This document shows positions 40,250 to 56,400 of a stretch of 64,000 nt of DNA, piece by piece. The stretch lies in NCBI GenBank assembly GCA_905221325.1, contig CAJNCS010000007.1, positions 62,001 through 126,000 on the forward strand, given 5' to 3'. The translations under genes were made by a program, and so were the position numbers. The notes beneath the pieces were generated by a model. That model was not told the DNA's origin, ran no database searches, and saw only the letters and a program-made list of their open reading frames with translations. Origin of the DNA: a bacterium (GTDB lineage: Bacteria > Bacillota > Bacilli > Lactobacillales > Streptococcaceae). Position 1 is the stretch's first letter, and each line of letters opens with the position of its first letter.

Positions 40250-40642
40250 ATGAAAAGAGTAATTACATACGGAACGTTTGATTTGCTTCATTATGGACAT
40301 ATCAATTTATTGCGACGTGCAAAAGAATTAGGTGACTATCTAGTGGTAGTTGTTTCAAGTGATGAATTCAACCTGATTGAAAAAAATAAAGTTTGTTACT
40401 TCAATTATGAGCATCGAAAAACTTTAGTCGAAGCTATTAGATATGTAGATCTTGTTATCCCTGAAACTAGTTGGGAACAAAAACGGACTGATGTCAAAGA
40501 ATATCATATTGACACTTTTGTGATGGGGGATGATTGGATTGGAGAATTTGATTATCTAAAAGAAGAAGGAGTTGAAGTTGTTTACTTACCGCGGACGAAA
40601 GAAATTTCGACAACTAAAATAAAAGAAGATTTATCAGAGTAA
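40250..40642 (+). CDS. tagD: Glycerol-3-phosphate cytidylyltransferase
   Basis: 130 residues, the full length for TagD/Gct. The nucleotidyltransferase motifs are GTFDLLHYGHINLLRRAK with HxGH (about residues 7-24), the RYVDLVIPE strand, and the C-terminal RTKEISTTKIKEDL with the ISTT motif. It makes CDP-glycerol from CTP and glycerol-3-P, the donor for the glycerophosphotransferase in this locus. No mnp1/gtp-type CDP-2-glycerol genes are present, so ordinary sn-glycerol-3-phosphate is the expected substituent. AAGGAG ribosome site. Confidence 0.93.
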   Translation: MKRVITYGTFDLLHYGHINLLRRAKELGDYLVVVVSSDEFNLIEKNKVCYFNYEHRKTLVEAIRYVDLVIPETSWEQKRTDVKEYHIDTFVMGDDWIGEFDYLKEEGVEVVYLPRTKEISTTKIKEDLSE

Positions 40643-40797
40643 TATTCGGAAATAAGCATTGTTCTGTCATTGTTCTCGAAAAGACCACTGTATTTTTAAG
40701 TAGAAATTCTAAAATCGATAGAAAAGAGAAAAATTATAGGACAATATTAATATAGGTAAAAAATATCGTAATTAGATAACTAAGAAAGGCGCATATT
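40643..40797. other. AT-rich spacer between tagD and rmlA
   Basis: 155 bp without a gene or a clear terminator. It marks the change from the very AT-rich serotype core to the better-conserved rml genes, so it is a likely recombination boundary. A weak internal promoter for rmlACB is possible but no convincing box pair is seen. Confidence 0.5.
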
Positions 40798-41667
40798 ATG
40801 AAAGGTATTATTCTCGCAGGTGGTTCGGGGACACGTTTGTATCCTTTGACTCGAGCTGCATCTAAACAACTTATGCCGGTTTATGATAAACCGATGATCT
40901 ACTATCCTTTGTCAACCTTGATGTTGGCTGGAATTAAGGATATTTTGATTATTTCAACTCCTCAGGATCTACCCCGTTTTAAGGATTTACTTTTAGATGG
41001 TTCCGAGTTTGGTATCAAGCTTTCTTATGCCGAGCAGCCTAGTCCAGATGGACTAGCGCAAGCCTTTATCATCGGTGAAGAATTTATTGGTGATGATAGT
41101 GTTGCTTTGATCTTGGGGGACAATATCTATCACGGCCCTGGTTTGAGCAAAATGCTTCAAAAAGCAGCCAAGAAAGAGAAGGGTGCGACTGTCTTTGGCT
41201 ACCATGTCAAGGATCCAGAACGCTTTGGTGTTGTAGAATTTGATGAAAATATGAATGCTATCTCCATCGAAGAAAAACCAGAACAGCCGCGCTCTAACTA
41301 TGCAGTGACAGGACTGTATTTCTATGATAACGATGTTGTCGAAATTGCCAAGAGTATCAAGCCAAGTCCTCGCGGAGAACTGGAAATCACAGATGTCAAC
41401 AAGGCATACTTGGATCGTGGTGATTTGTCTGTTGAGCTTATGGGACGTGGTTTTGCTTGGTTGGATACAGGTACCCATGAAAGTCTCTTAGAAGCCGCTC
41501 AATATATCGAAACGGTTCAGCGTATGCAGAACGTGCAAGTGGCAAATCTGGAAGAAATTGCTTATCGTATGGGCTATATCAGTAAAGAGCAAGTGCATGA
41601 ATTGGCGCAGCCGTTGAAGAAGAATGAATACGGGCAGTACCTGCTCCGTTTGATTGGAGAAATTTAG
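40798..41667 (+). CDS. rmlA: Glucose-1-phosphate thymidylyltransferase
   Basis: 289 residues. First enzyme of dTDP-L-rhamnose synthesis; makes dTDP-glucose. The N-terminal [20 protein letters not shown] pattern (about residues 8-27), ILGDNIYHG (about 104-112) and VEEKP-like region ([19 protein letters not shown], about 160-178) are all typical. Stop and next start abut (rmlC begins at the next base). Confidence 0.97.
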   Translation: MKGIILAGGSGTRLYPLTRAASKQLMPVYDKPMIYYPLSTLMLAGIKDILIISTPQDLPRFKDLLLDGSEFGIKLSYAEQPSPDGLAQAFIIGEEFIGDDSVALILGDNIYHGPGLSKMLQKAAKKEKGATVFGYHVKDPERFGVVEFDENMNAISIEEKPEQPRSNYAVTGLYFYDNDVVEIAKSIKPSPRGELEITDVNKAYLDRGDLSVELMGRGFAWLDTGTHESLLEAAQYIETVQRMQNVQVANLEEIAYRMGYISKEQVHELAQPLKKNEYGQYLLRLIGEI

Positions 41668-42261
41668 ATGACAGATAATTTTTTTGGAAAAACACTTGCA
41701 GTGCGTAAGATTGATGCAATTCCAGGTTTGTTAGAGTTTGATATTCCAGTTCATGGAGACAATCGTGGCTGGTTTAAGGAAAATTTCCAGAAGGAAAAGA
41801 TGGTGCCACTTGGCTTTCCTGAAAGCTTCTTTGCTGAAGGGAAACTGCAAAATAACGTCAGCTTTTCTCGCAAAAATGTTCTTCGAGGCCTCCATGCCGA
41901 ACCTTGGGACAAGTATATCTCGGTTGCAGACGATGGCAAGGTTTTAGGTTCTTGGGTAGACCTGCGTGAGGGTGAAACTTTTGGGAATGTTTACCAGACA
42001 GAGATTGACGCTAGTAAGGGAATCTTTGTCCCTCGTGGCGTAGCCAATGGATTTCAAGTCCTATCTGATACAGTTTCTTATAGCTATCTGGTTAATGATT
42101 ATTGGGCGCTTGAACTCAAACCTAAGTATGCCTTTGTTAACTACTCTGACCCAGAATTAGGAATTGAGTGGGAAAATCTGGAAGAAGCAGAGGTATCTGA
42201 AGCGGACAAACATCATCCCCTACTTAAGGACGTGAAGCCTTTGAAAAAAGAAGATTTGTAA
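41668..42261 (+). CDS. rmlC: dTDP-4-dehydrorhamnose 3,5-epimerase
   Basis: 197 residues, a cupin-fold epimerase of the streptococcal RmlC type. Catalytic region RKNVLRGLHAEPWDKYISV (about residues 68-86, with the His) and PRGVANGFQVLSD (about 118-130). Third activity in the rhamnose pathway although second in gene order, the usual rmlA-C-B arrangement of streptococci. Confidence 0.96.
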   Translation: MTDNFFGKTLAVRKIDAIPGLLEFDIPVHGDNRGWFKENFQKEKMVPLGFPESFFAEGKLQNNVSFSRKNVLRGLHAEPWDKYISVADDGKVLGSWVDLREGETFGNVYQTEIDASKGIFVPRGVANGFQVLSDTVSYSYLVNDYWALELKPKYAFVNYSDPELGIEWENLEEAEVSEADKHHPLLKDVKPLKKEDL

Positions 42262-42264
42262 TAA

Positions 42265-43320
<1,056 letters not shown>

Positions 43321-43329
43321 ATGCATACA

Positions 43330-43363
43330 AAAAAGCAAGAGAATTCAAGGTCTCTTGCTTTTT
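43330..43363. terminator. Bidirectional terminator between rmlB and rmlD
   Basis: AAAAAGCAAGAGA / TCTCTTGCTTTTT, a long perfect stem that can stop transcription from both convergent genes. Confidence 0.9.
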
Positions 43364-43380
43364 ATGTGTGTCGTAATCTT

Positions 43381-44235
43381 TTATTTTCTTACTTCTTGTT
43401 TATAAAACTCTTTAAGGGCATCTTGCCAGGTTGGAATGACGAAACCTGTCGCCTTTGCTTTTGCCAAGCTCATGGTTGAGTTGAGGGGACGTTTGGCCTT
43501 TGCAGGAAACTTGCTGGAGTCTACTGGAATCACTTCAACATCACTGTCCTTAAGAATTTCAACAGCAAAGTTATACCAAGTGGTATCTTCAGCGGAGTCA
43601 TTTGATAAGTGGTAGTAGCCAAATTCTTTTTGATTTTCAGTCAAGTAAGTCATGAATTCGGCCAAGGTACGTGTCCAAGTTGGGCGACCGTGTTGGTCGT
43701 CGACAACAGTGAGAGTTTTATGGGTCTTAGCAAGATTTTGCATGGTAAAGACAAAGTTTTTGCCATAATTTCCAAAGACCCAAGCAGTGCGGATAATGTA
43801 ATGCTGTGACGTAAGGCTTTCAACAAGCTCTTCACCCATTCGCTTGGTACGTCCGTACTCTGTCTGCGGATCAGGTAGGTCATCAACTTCCCATTCTTGT
43901 CCGACGGGTTTCTTTCCATCAAAGACGTAGTCTGTTGAGATATAGACCAGAGTAGCTCCGTATTTCTCAGAGGCCTTAGCAACATTTTCAGTTCCAGTTA
44001 CGTTTATGGCAAAATCCAGTTCTTTTCCTTCATCTTCAGCTGCATCAACAGCAGTATAGGCTGCGCAATGATAGACTAAAGTTGGCTTAACCTCAGCAAA
44101 TACTTTTTCAACCATTTCAGAATTAGTGATATCCATTTCGGCCACATCCACCGCAACATAGTCTACATTTCGTTCATCTAGCAGATAACGTAGTTCTGTA
44201 CCGAGTTGACCATTTGCACCTGTAATTAAGATCAT
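43381..44235 (-). CDS. rmlD: dTDP-4-dehydrorhamnose reductase, inverted relative to the cps operon
   Basis: 284 residues. Last step of dTDP-L-rhamnose synthesis (NADPH-dependent reduction). N-terminal ITGANGQLGTELRYLL, HCAAYTAVDAAEDE (about residues 56-69), catalytic STDYVFDG (about 104-111) and YGRTKRMGE (about 127-135). In pneumococcal loci, as I recall them, rmlD is co-linear after rmlB; here it is on the opposite strand with its own promoter and a shared terminator. It is thus transcribed separately from capsule genes. AAGGAGAAAG ribosome site. Confidence 0.95.
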   Translation of the reverse strand: MILITGANGQLGTELRYLLDERNVDYVAVDVAEMDITNSEMVEKVFAEVKPTLVYHCAAYTAVDAAEDEGKELDFAINVTGTENVAKASEKYGATLVYISTDYVFDGKKPVGQEWEVDDLPDPQTEYGRTKRMGEELVESLTSQHYIIRTAWVFGNYGKNFVFTMQNLAKTHKTLTVVDDQHGRPTWTRTLAEFMTYLTENQKEFGYYHLSNDSAEDTTWYNFAVEILKDSDVEVIPVDSSKFPAKAKRPLNSTMSLAKAKATGFVIPTWQDALKEFYKQEVRK

Positions 44236-44264
44236 ATCTTTCTCCTTGATTGTTCTTATACTTA

Positions 44265-44270
44265 ATTATA
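44265..44270 (-). promoter_or_regulatory. -10 box of rmlD
   Basis: TATAAT on the minus strand, 30 bp before the rmlD start; the -35 region is poor. Confidence 0.5.
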
Positions 44271-44424
44271 GCAAAAATATAGAAAAAATGGTTTTTAGTG
44301 AAACTTTTTTCGGTATAAACTTTGTTAGTAAAGCCCAAGAGAAACGAATAATTATTACTTTAGAATATCCTTGAAACTATTTTTCAGAATATACCAAATT
44401 AACACAAAAATTCTGAAAATTCTG

Positions 44425-44453
44425 TTGACAACTTTCTGAAAAGAGTCTATAAT
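44425..44453 (+). promoter_or_regulatory. Promoter of aliA
   Basis: Perfect TTGACA (44425-44430), 17 bp, perfect TATAAT (44448-44453), the strongest consensus promoter in the window. Confidence 0.85.
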
Positions 44454-44480
44454 GGGATGTAAATTTTAAAGGAGAAAATG

Positions 44481-46463
44481 ATGAAAAGTTCAAAATTACT
44501 TGCCCTTGCGGGTGTGACATTATTGGCAGCTGGTACTCTGGCTGCGTGCTCTGGATCAGGTTCAAGTGCTAAAGGTGAGAAGACATTCTCATACATTTAT
44601 GAAACGGATCCTGATAACCTAAACTATTTGACAACTGGTAAGGCAGCTACAGCAAATATTACGAGCAACGTTATCGATGGCTTGCTCGAAAATGACCGCT
44701 ATGGGAACTTTGTGCCATCTATGGCTGAGGATTGGTCTGTATCTAAGGACGGCTTGACTTACACATATACGCTTCGTAAGGATGCAAAATGGTATACCTC
44801 TGAAGGTGAGGAATACGCAGAAGTCAAAGCTCAAGACTTTGTAACAGGACTTAAATATGCTGCTGATAAAAAATCTGATGGTCTTTATTTAGTTCAAGAA
44901 TCAATCAAAGGATTGGACGCCTATGTTAAAGGAGAAATTACAGACTTCTCTCAAGTAGGAATCAAGGCCCTTGATGATTATACAGTTCAGTACACATTGA
45001 ACAAGCCAGAAAGCTTCTGGAATTCTAAGACAACGATGGGAGTTTTGGCCCCGGTAAATGAAGAGTTCTTGAACTCTAAAGGGGATGACTTCGCTAAGGG
45101 AACTGATTCAAGCAGTATTCTTTACAATGGTCCATTCTTACTCAAATCAATTGTTGCTAAATCTTCTGTCGAATTTGCGAAAAATCCTAACTACTGGGAT
45201 AAGGACAATGTCCATATCGATAAGGTTAAATTATCATTCTGGGATGGACAAGATACCAACAAACCAACTGAAGCTTTCAAAGACGGTAGCTTTACAATGG
45301 CTCGTCTCTTCCCAACAAGCGCTAGCTACCCAGAGACTGAAAAGGCATTTAAAGACAATATTGTTTATACACAACAAGACTCTACTACTTATTTAGTAGG
45401 TACGAATATTGATCGTCAGTCTTATAAGTACACTTCTAAGACAACGGATGAAGAAAAGACATCAACCAAGAAAGCTCTTCTAAACAAGGACTTCCGTCAA
45501 GCTCTTGCTTTTGGTTTCGATAGAACGGCTTATGCTTCTCAAGTAAATGGTGCAAGCGGGGCAACTAAACTGCTTCGTAACTTGTTTGTTCCTCCTACAT
45601 TTGTACAGGCAGATGGAAAGAACTTTGGCGAAATGGTCAAAGACAAATTGGTGACTTATGGTGACGAGTGGAGCAACGTGAACTTAGATGATGCTCAAGA
45701 TGGACTCTACAACCCAGATAAGGCCAAAGCAGAGTTTGCTAAAGCTAAGACAGCTCTTCAAGCGGAAGGTGTGAAATTCCCAATCCACTTGGATATGCCT
45801 GTAGACCAAACAAACACAACGAAAGTTCAACGTGTGCAATCTTTGAAACAGTCACTTGAAGCAACTTTGGGAACAGATAATGTAGTTGTGGATATCCAAC
45901 AACTTCAAAAAGACGATGTTTTGAACATCACCTACTTTGCCGAGACTGCTGCTGGTGAAGATTGGGATATCTCAGATAACGTTGGTTGGTCTCCAGACTT
46001 TGCGGATCCATCTACCTACCTTGATATTATCAAACCATCTGTAGGAGAAAATACAAAGACTTACCTAGGATTTGACTCTGGAACCAACAACGCTGCTGCC
46101 AAGCAAGTTGGTTTGGAAGACTACGAAAAAATGGTTGTGGAAGCTGGGGAAGAAACTACTGACGTTTCAAAACGTTATGAAAAATATGCTGCTGCCCAAG
46201 CTTGGTTGACAGATAGTGCCTTGATCATCCCAACAACTTCTCAAACTGGTCGTCCAATGTTGTCTAAGATGGTACCATTTACTCTTCCGTTTGCTTACTC
46301 AGGTAACAAAGGTATGAGCGAAGCCCTTTTGTACAAATATCTAGAAGTACAAGATAAGCCAGTAACAACAGAAGAATACCAAAAAGCCCAAGAAAAATGG
46401 ATGAAGGAAAAAGAAGAGTCTAATAAAAAGGCTCAAGAAGATCTCGCAAAACATGTGAAATAA
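44481..46463 (+). CDS. aliA: Oligopeptide-binding lipoprotein AliA
   Basis: 660 residues from the ATG at 44481 (an adjacent ATG at 44478 is possible; AAAGGAG is better spaced for 44481). Lipoprotein signal MKSSKLLALAGVTLLAAGTL then LAACSGS with the lipidated Cys at about residue 23. The mature part is an SBP_bac_5 peptide-binding domain. AliA serves the Ami permease and conventionally marks the right border of the cps locus. It is the third related binding protein in this window, with the aliC/aliD-type pair 18 kb upstream. Confidence 0.93.
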   Translation: MKSSKLLALAGVTLLAAGTLAACSGSGSSAKGEKTFSYIYETDPDNLNYLTTGKAATANITSNVIDGLLENDRYGNFVPSMAEDWSVSKDGLTYTYTLRKDAKWYTSEGEEYAEVKAQDFVTGLKYAADKKSDGLYLVQESIKGLDAYVKGEITDFSQVGIKALDDYTVQYTLNKPESFWNSKTTMGVLAPVNEEFLNSKGDDFAKGTDSSSILYNGPFLLKSIVAKSSVEFAKNPNYWDKDNVHIDKVKLSFWDGQDTNKPTEAFKDGSFTMARLFPTSASYPETEKAFKDNIVYTQQDSTTYLVGTNIDRQSYKYTSKTTDEEKTSTKKALLNKDFRQALAFGFDRTAYASQVNGASGATKLLRNLFVPPTFVQADGKNFGEMVKDKLVTYGDEWSNVNLDDAQDGLYNPDKAKAEFAKAKTALQAEGVKFPIHLDMPVDQTNTTKVQRVQSLKQSLEATLGTDNVVVDIQQLQKDDVLNITYFAETAAGEDWDISDNVGWSPDFADPSTYLDIIKPSVGENTKTYLGFDSGTNNAAAKQVGLEDYEKMVVEAGEETTDVSKRYEKYAAAQAWLTDSALIIPTTSQTGRPMLSKMVPFTLPFAYSGNKGMSEALLYKYLEVQDKPVTTEEYQKAQEKWMKEKEESNKKAQEDLAKHVK

Positions 46464-46480
46464 CTGTTGCAGAATATAAG

Positions 46481-46520
46481 AAAGGATTTAGTATTTCTCT
46501 TGAATGCTGAATCCTTTTTT
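46481..46520 (+). terminator. Terminator after aliA
   Basis: AAAGGATT / AATCCTTT stem with a long loop, followed by TTT. Confidence 0.7.
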
Positions 46521-46707
46521 ACATTTGTAAAGAAAGATTCTAAATTTGGAGCCTCTTTTTGTCAGAATAGAGAAAATTTTTGTTAATTTTACTTGTTTCC
46601 TATTGCTTTCTTAGTTATTATTTGTTATATTAAAAGTATAATTATTTTTTATTTATCAGGGTTAAGCATTGCACTTTCAGAGGAAGGAGTATTTTTTAAA
46701 AAGAAAA

Positions 46708-46721
46708 TGTAAACGCTTACT
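46708..46721 (+). promoter_or_regulatory. cre-like CcpA site upstream of the GH101 gene
   Basis: TGTAAACGCTTACT against the cre consensus TGWAANCGNTNWCA (one mismatch at the last base). It sits 26 bp before the start codon and 65 bp after a TATAAT at 46637-46642, so it would act as a roadblock in the leader. Confidence 0.7.
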
Positions 46722-46740
46722 CAAAAATGAAAGGATTTAG

Positions 46741-53253
<6,513 letters not shown>

Positions 53254-53339
53254 ATATTTATTTATTCCACAACTACATTGTTTGGATAAGTGACTTGGAC
53301 TTCTATGGGAGTCAGAGTCGGAAAATGAATCAAACACCT

Positions 53340-53368
53340 GGAGAGGACCTCTTGGTTCTCTCCTTTTT
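53340..53368 (+). terminator. Terminator between the two giant glycosidase genes
   Basis: GGAGAGGAC / GTTCTCTCC stem followed by TTTTT. It separates transcription of the two genes at least in part. Confidence 0.85.
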
Positions 53369-53379
53369 AAAAGGAGAAA

Positions 53380-53393
53380 TGATAACGCTTACT
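53380..53393 (+). promoter_or_regulatory. cre-like CcpA site upstream of the GH20-GH84 gene
   Basis: TGATAACGCTTACT, sharing AACGCTTACT with the site before the GH101 gene. It lies 32 bp before the chosen start. I see no convincing promoter boxes between the terminator and this site. Confidence 0.65.
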
Positions 53394-53425
53394 AGCGTAG
53401 GCGGATGAAAGGAAATAGGAGAAAT

Positions 53426-56400
53426 ATGGACAAACACTTTTTTGAGAAACGCTGTCATTATAGTATCCGCAAATTTGCAATTGGTGCAGCCTCCGTTATG
53501 ATTGGTGCTAGTATCTTTGGAGCCAATATGGTTCAGGCAGCAGAAACAGCAGCGTCTTCAGAGACAGAGGGAAGTATCACTCATGTTCAAGCTCTGGATA
53601 AGTTACCAGATGATTTAGCAGCTGCGCTTGAAAAGGCGGATGCAGAAGCTGCAACAGAAGGAAATCAAGAGGGTAGCCAGGTAACCGAAGAAGGAACAAA
53701 ACCTGCAGCAAGTGCAGAGGCAAAACCAGAGACAAGTCCTGCAAGTCCCAAGCCAGCAGAAACGCCGAAACCGGTTGAAACACCAAAGGCGGATAATCAA
53801 CCTGCGGAAACCACTACACCCGCAACAAAACCTGCTGAAAAGCAAATCGAAGATAGAGAAGATGTCAACCATCTCGAAGGTGCTACTGCTTCAGCAAACA
53901 ACCATGAGGCTGGAACAAGCTTTACAGCTGACAAAGCAGTTGATGGTGACAATAATACTAGATGGGCAACGGACAGAGATGTACCAAAACCAACCTTCGA
54001 ATTAACTCTTCCAAAAACTACCCTCATCAAGCATGTGGAAATTGACTGGGATCGTCGTCTTCGCAATGGGCAAAATGACCCAAATATCAAATCTTGGAGT
54101 CTCTACTACGCAGGTCAAGAAGACGTGGGCGCTAATGGAGAAAAACAATGGAAACTAGCGCATACCAAGACTGGAGATCCTGTTTTAGATGAGAAAGTAG
54201 ACCTAGCTGAGAGTATCAAAGCTAAGTATCTCAAACTTGAGGTCAATGATTATCAAGCGGGAACCATGGGCTGGAGAAATGTTGGAATCCAAGAAATTCG
54301 AGCTTATTCAAACGTTCCGGACCATAGTAAGGTAACAGATATCCGCCAAGTTAACCAGTTGGATGTGGCTGAAGATGGCAAGTCTCTTGTCCTACCAAGT
54401 TTGCCAGGTCAGGTTAGTCTGATTGGCAGTAACAAGCAGGGTGTGATTGACCTTCAAAATCGCATCTACCAACCTCTGACAGATCAACGTGTCAAGGTCA
54501 TGGTACAACAAATCAAAGACAGCCATACTTTTACTAAAGAATTTGAAGTTGTCATTAAGGGGCTACATCAAGATGAGGGTGTGGGTGTGAAACCAAAAGT
54601 TGCACCAGCGGTCCAACAATGGTATGGTCGTGAAGGCAAATCTTCTATCACTTCAGATACAGTCCTTGCGACGGGTGATTCTGGCTTTGATCAGGCTGCA
54701 ACCTTCTACCAGTCAGACCTTGCCAGCCGTGGATTGGAACTAGCAACAGGTGACAAGCAAGCTCAAAAACGAATCGAATTTAAAAAGGTTGAAAACAAGG
54801 GTTACGGTAAGGAAGGGTATGGCATCACTATCCAAAATGATGTGATTACCATCGAAGCTGCCACAAACACAGGAGCCTTCTACGCCACTCGTACTCTTCT
54901 TCAAATGGGAGAAACAGACCTACAAAATGGCGAAATTCGTGATTTCCCAAGTTTCAGCCACCGTGGCTTTATGTTGGATACAGGTCGTAAATTTATCCCT
55001 TATGATACTCTTGTAGACATCATGCTCAACATGGCCTACTACAAGATGAACGACTTGCAGTTGCACCTCAACGATAACTATATCTTCCTCAAGGAACACT
55101 TGGCAGGAAAGAATCTTTCTAAAGAGGAAGAACTCAAGTATGTCCTTGAACATGCCAAGACTGGTTTCCGTGTGGAGACAGACATTGTCGGTAAGAATGG
55201 TCAAAAATTGACATCAGATGAGCACTATACCAAGGAAGAAATGCAAAATCTGATTAAACTTGCCAAGGCCTTGCATATCAACCTAGTACCAGAAATTGAC
55301 ACACCAGGTCATGCACTATCATTTGTCAAAGTTCGCCCAGACCTCATGTATCAAGGTAGTTTGAGCGATTATGCAGGCAAGCACAATGTTGAGCGCGTAG
55401 CCATGCTGGACCTAGATAAAAAATACGATGAAACGTTGGCTTTTGTCAAATCAGTTTATGACAAACTACTCGATGGTCCAGATGCGCCACTTCATGGCGT
55501 ATCTACTGTTCATATCGGAACGGATGAATACTATGGCAGCAGAGAAAGCTATCGTCGCTATGTCAATGATCTTATCAAATACATTAAAGGAAAAGGCTAT
55601 ACCCCTCGTATCTGGGGCTCACTCAGTGCGAAACGTGGGAACACTCCTGTTGATTGGAACGGAGTAGAGGTTGATATCTGGAGTATCGGATGGCAACGAC
55701 CAAATGAAGCCATTGCTCAGGGAGCTAAAATTATCAACATCACGGATGTACCGACCTATAGTGTGCCAAGTGGAAGCAATAGTCAAGCAGCCTACGGGGA
55801 CTATGCTAACTACGAACGTCAGTACAATAGCTGGACACCGAATGATTTTAGAACAGGTGGAGGTCCACTTCTACCAGCTTCTCATCCAAGTATCCTTGGT
55901 GGTGGTCACGCAGTTTGGAATGATAATATCGACCTTCATGAGACCGGTTTGACCTCTTATGATATCTTTAAACGCTTCTTCAAGAGCATGCAAACCACTG
56001 CGGAGCGCACCTGGGGATCTGACCGTGCAGCTGCGACCTTTGCAGAACGCACCCTACCAACGAGTCCTTATGCGCCACAGTCTAACCCTGAAAAAGCAAT
56101 TGCTTCAGAAGAACTATTCAACATCACTCCAGACAAGGTGAAAGAATATGCAACGAAGAAAGTAACCGCAACAGAAAATGGATTGGCTTTTGAGAAAGAT
56201 AGCAGTATCGAAGGCTTGGCTGGTGATGTTGGCCCAAGTCACGTCTTGAAGTTTGATGTAACTGTCACTGGAGACGGGGAACAAACCTTCTCAACAAGTG
56301 GGGACAACCGTATCTATCTAGCTGATAAAGATGGTTATCTTGCTTACCAGTTTGAACAGTTCCATATCCAATTCAATAAAAAACTTGAAAAGAACAAACG

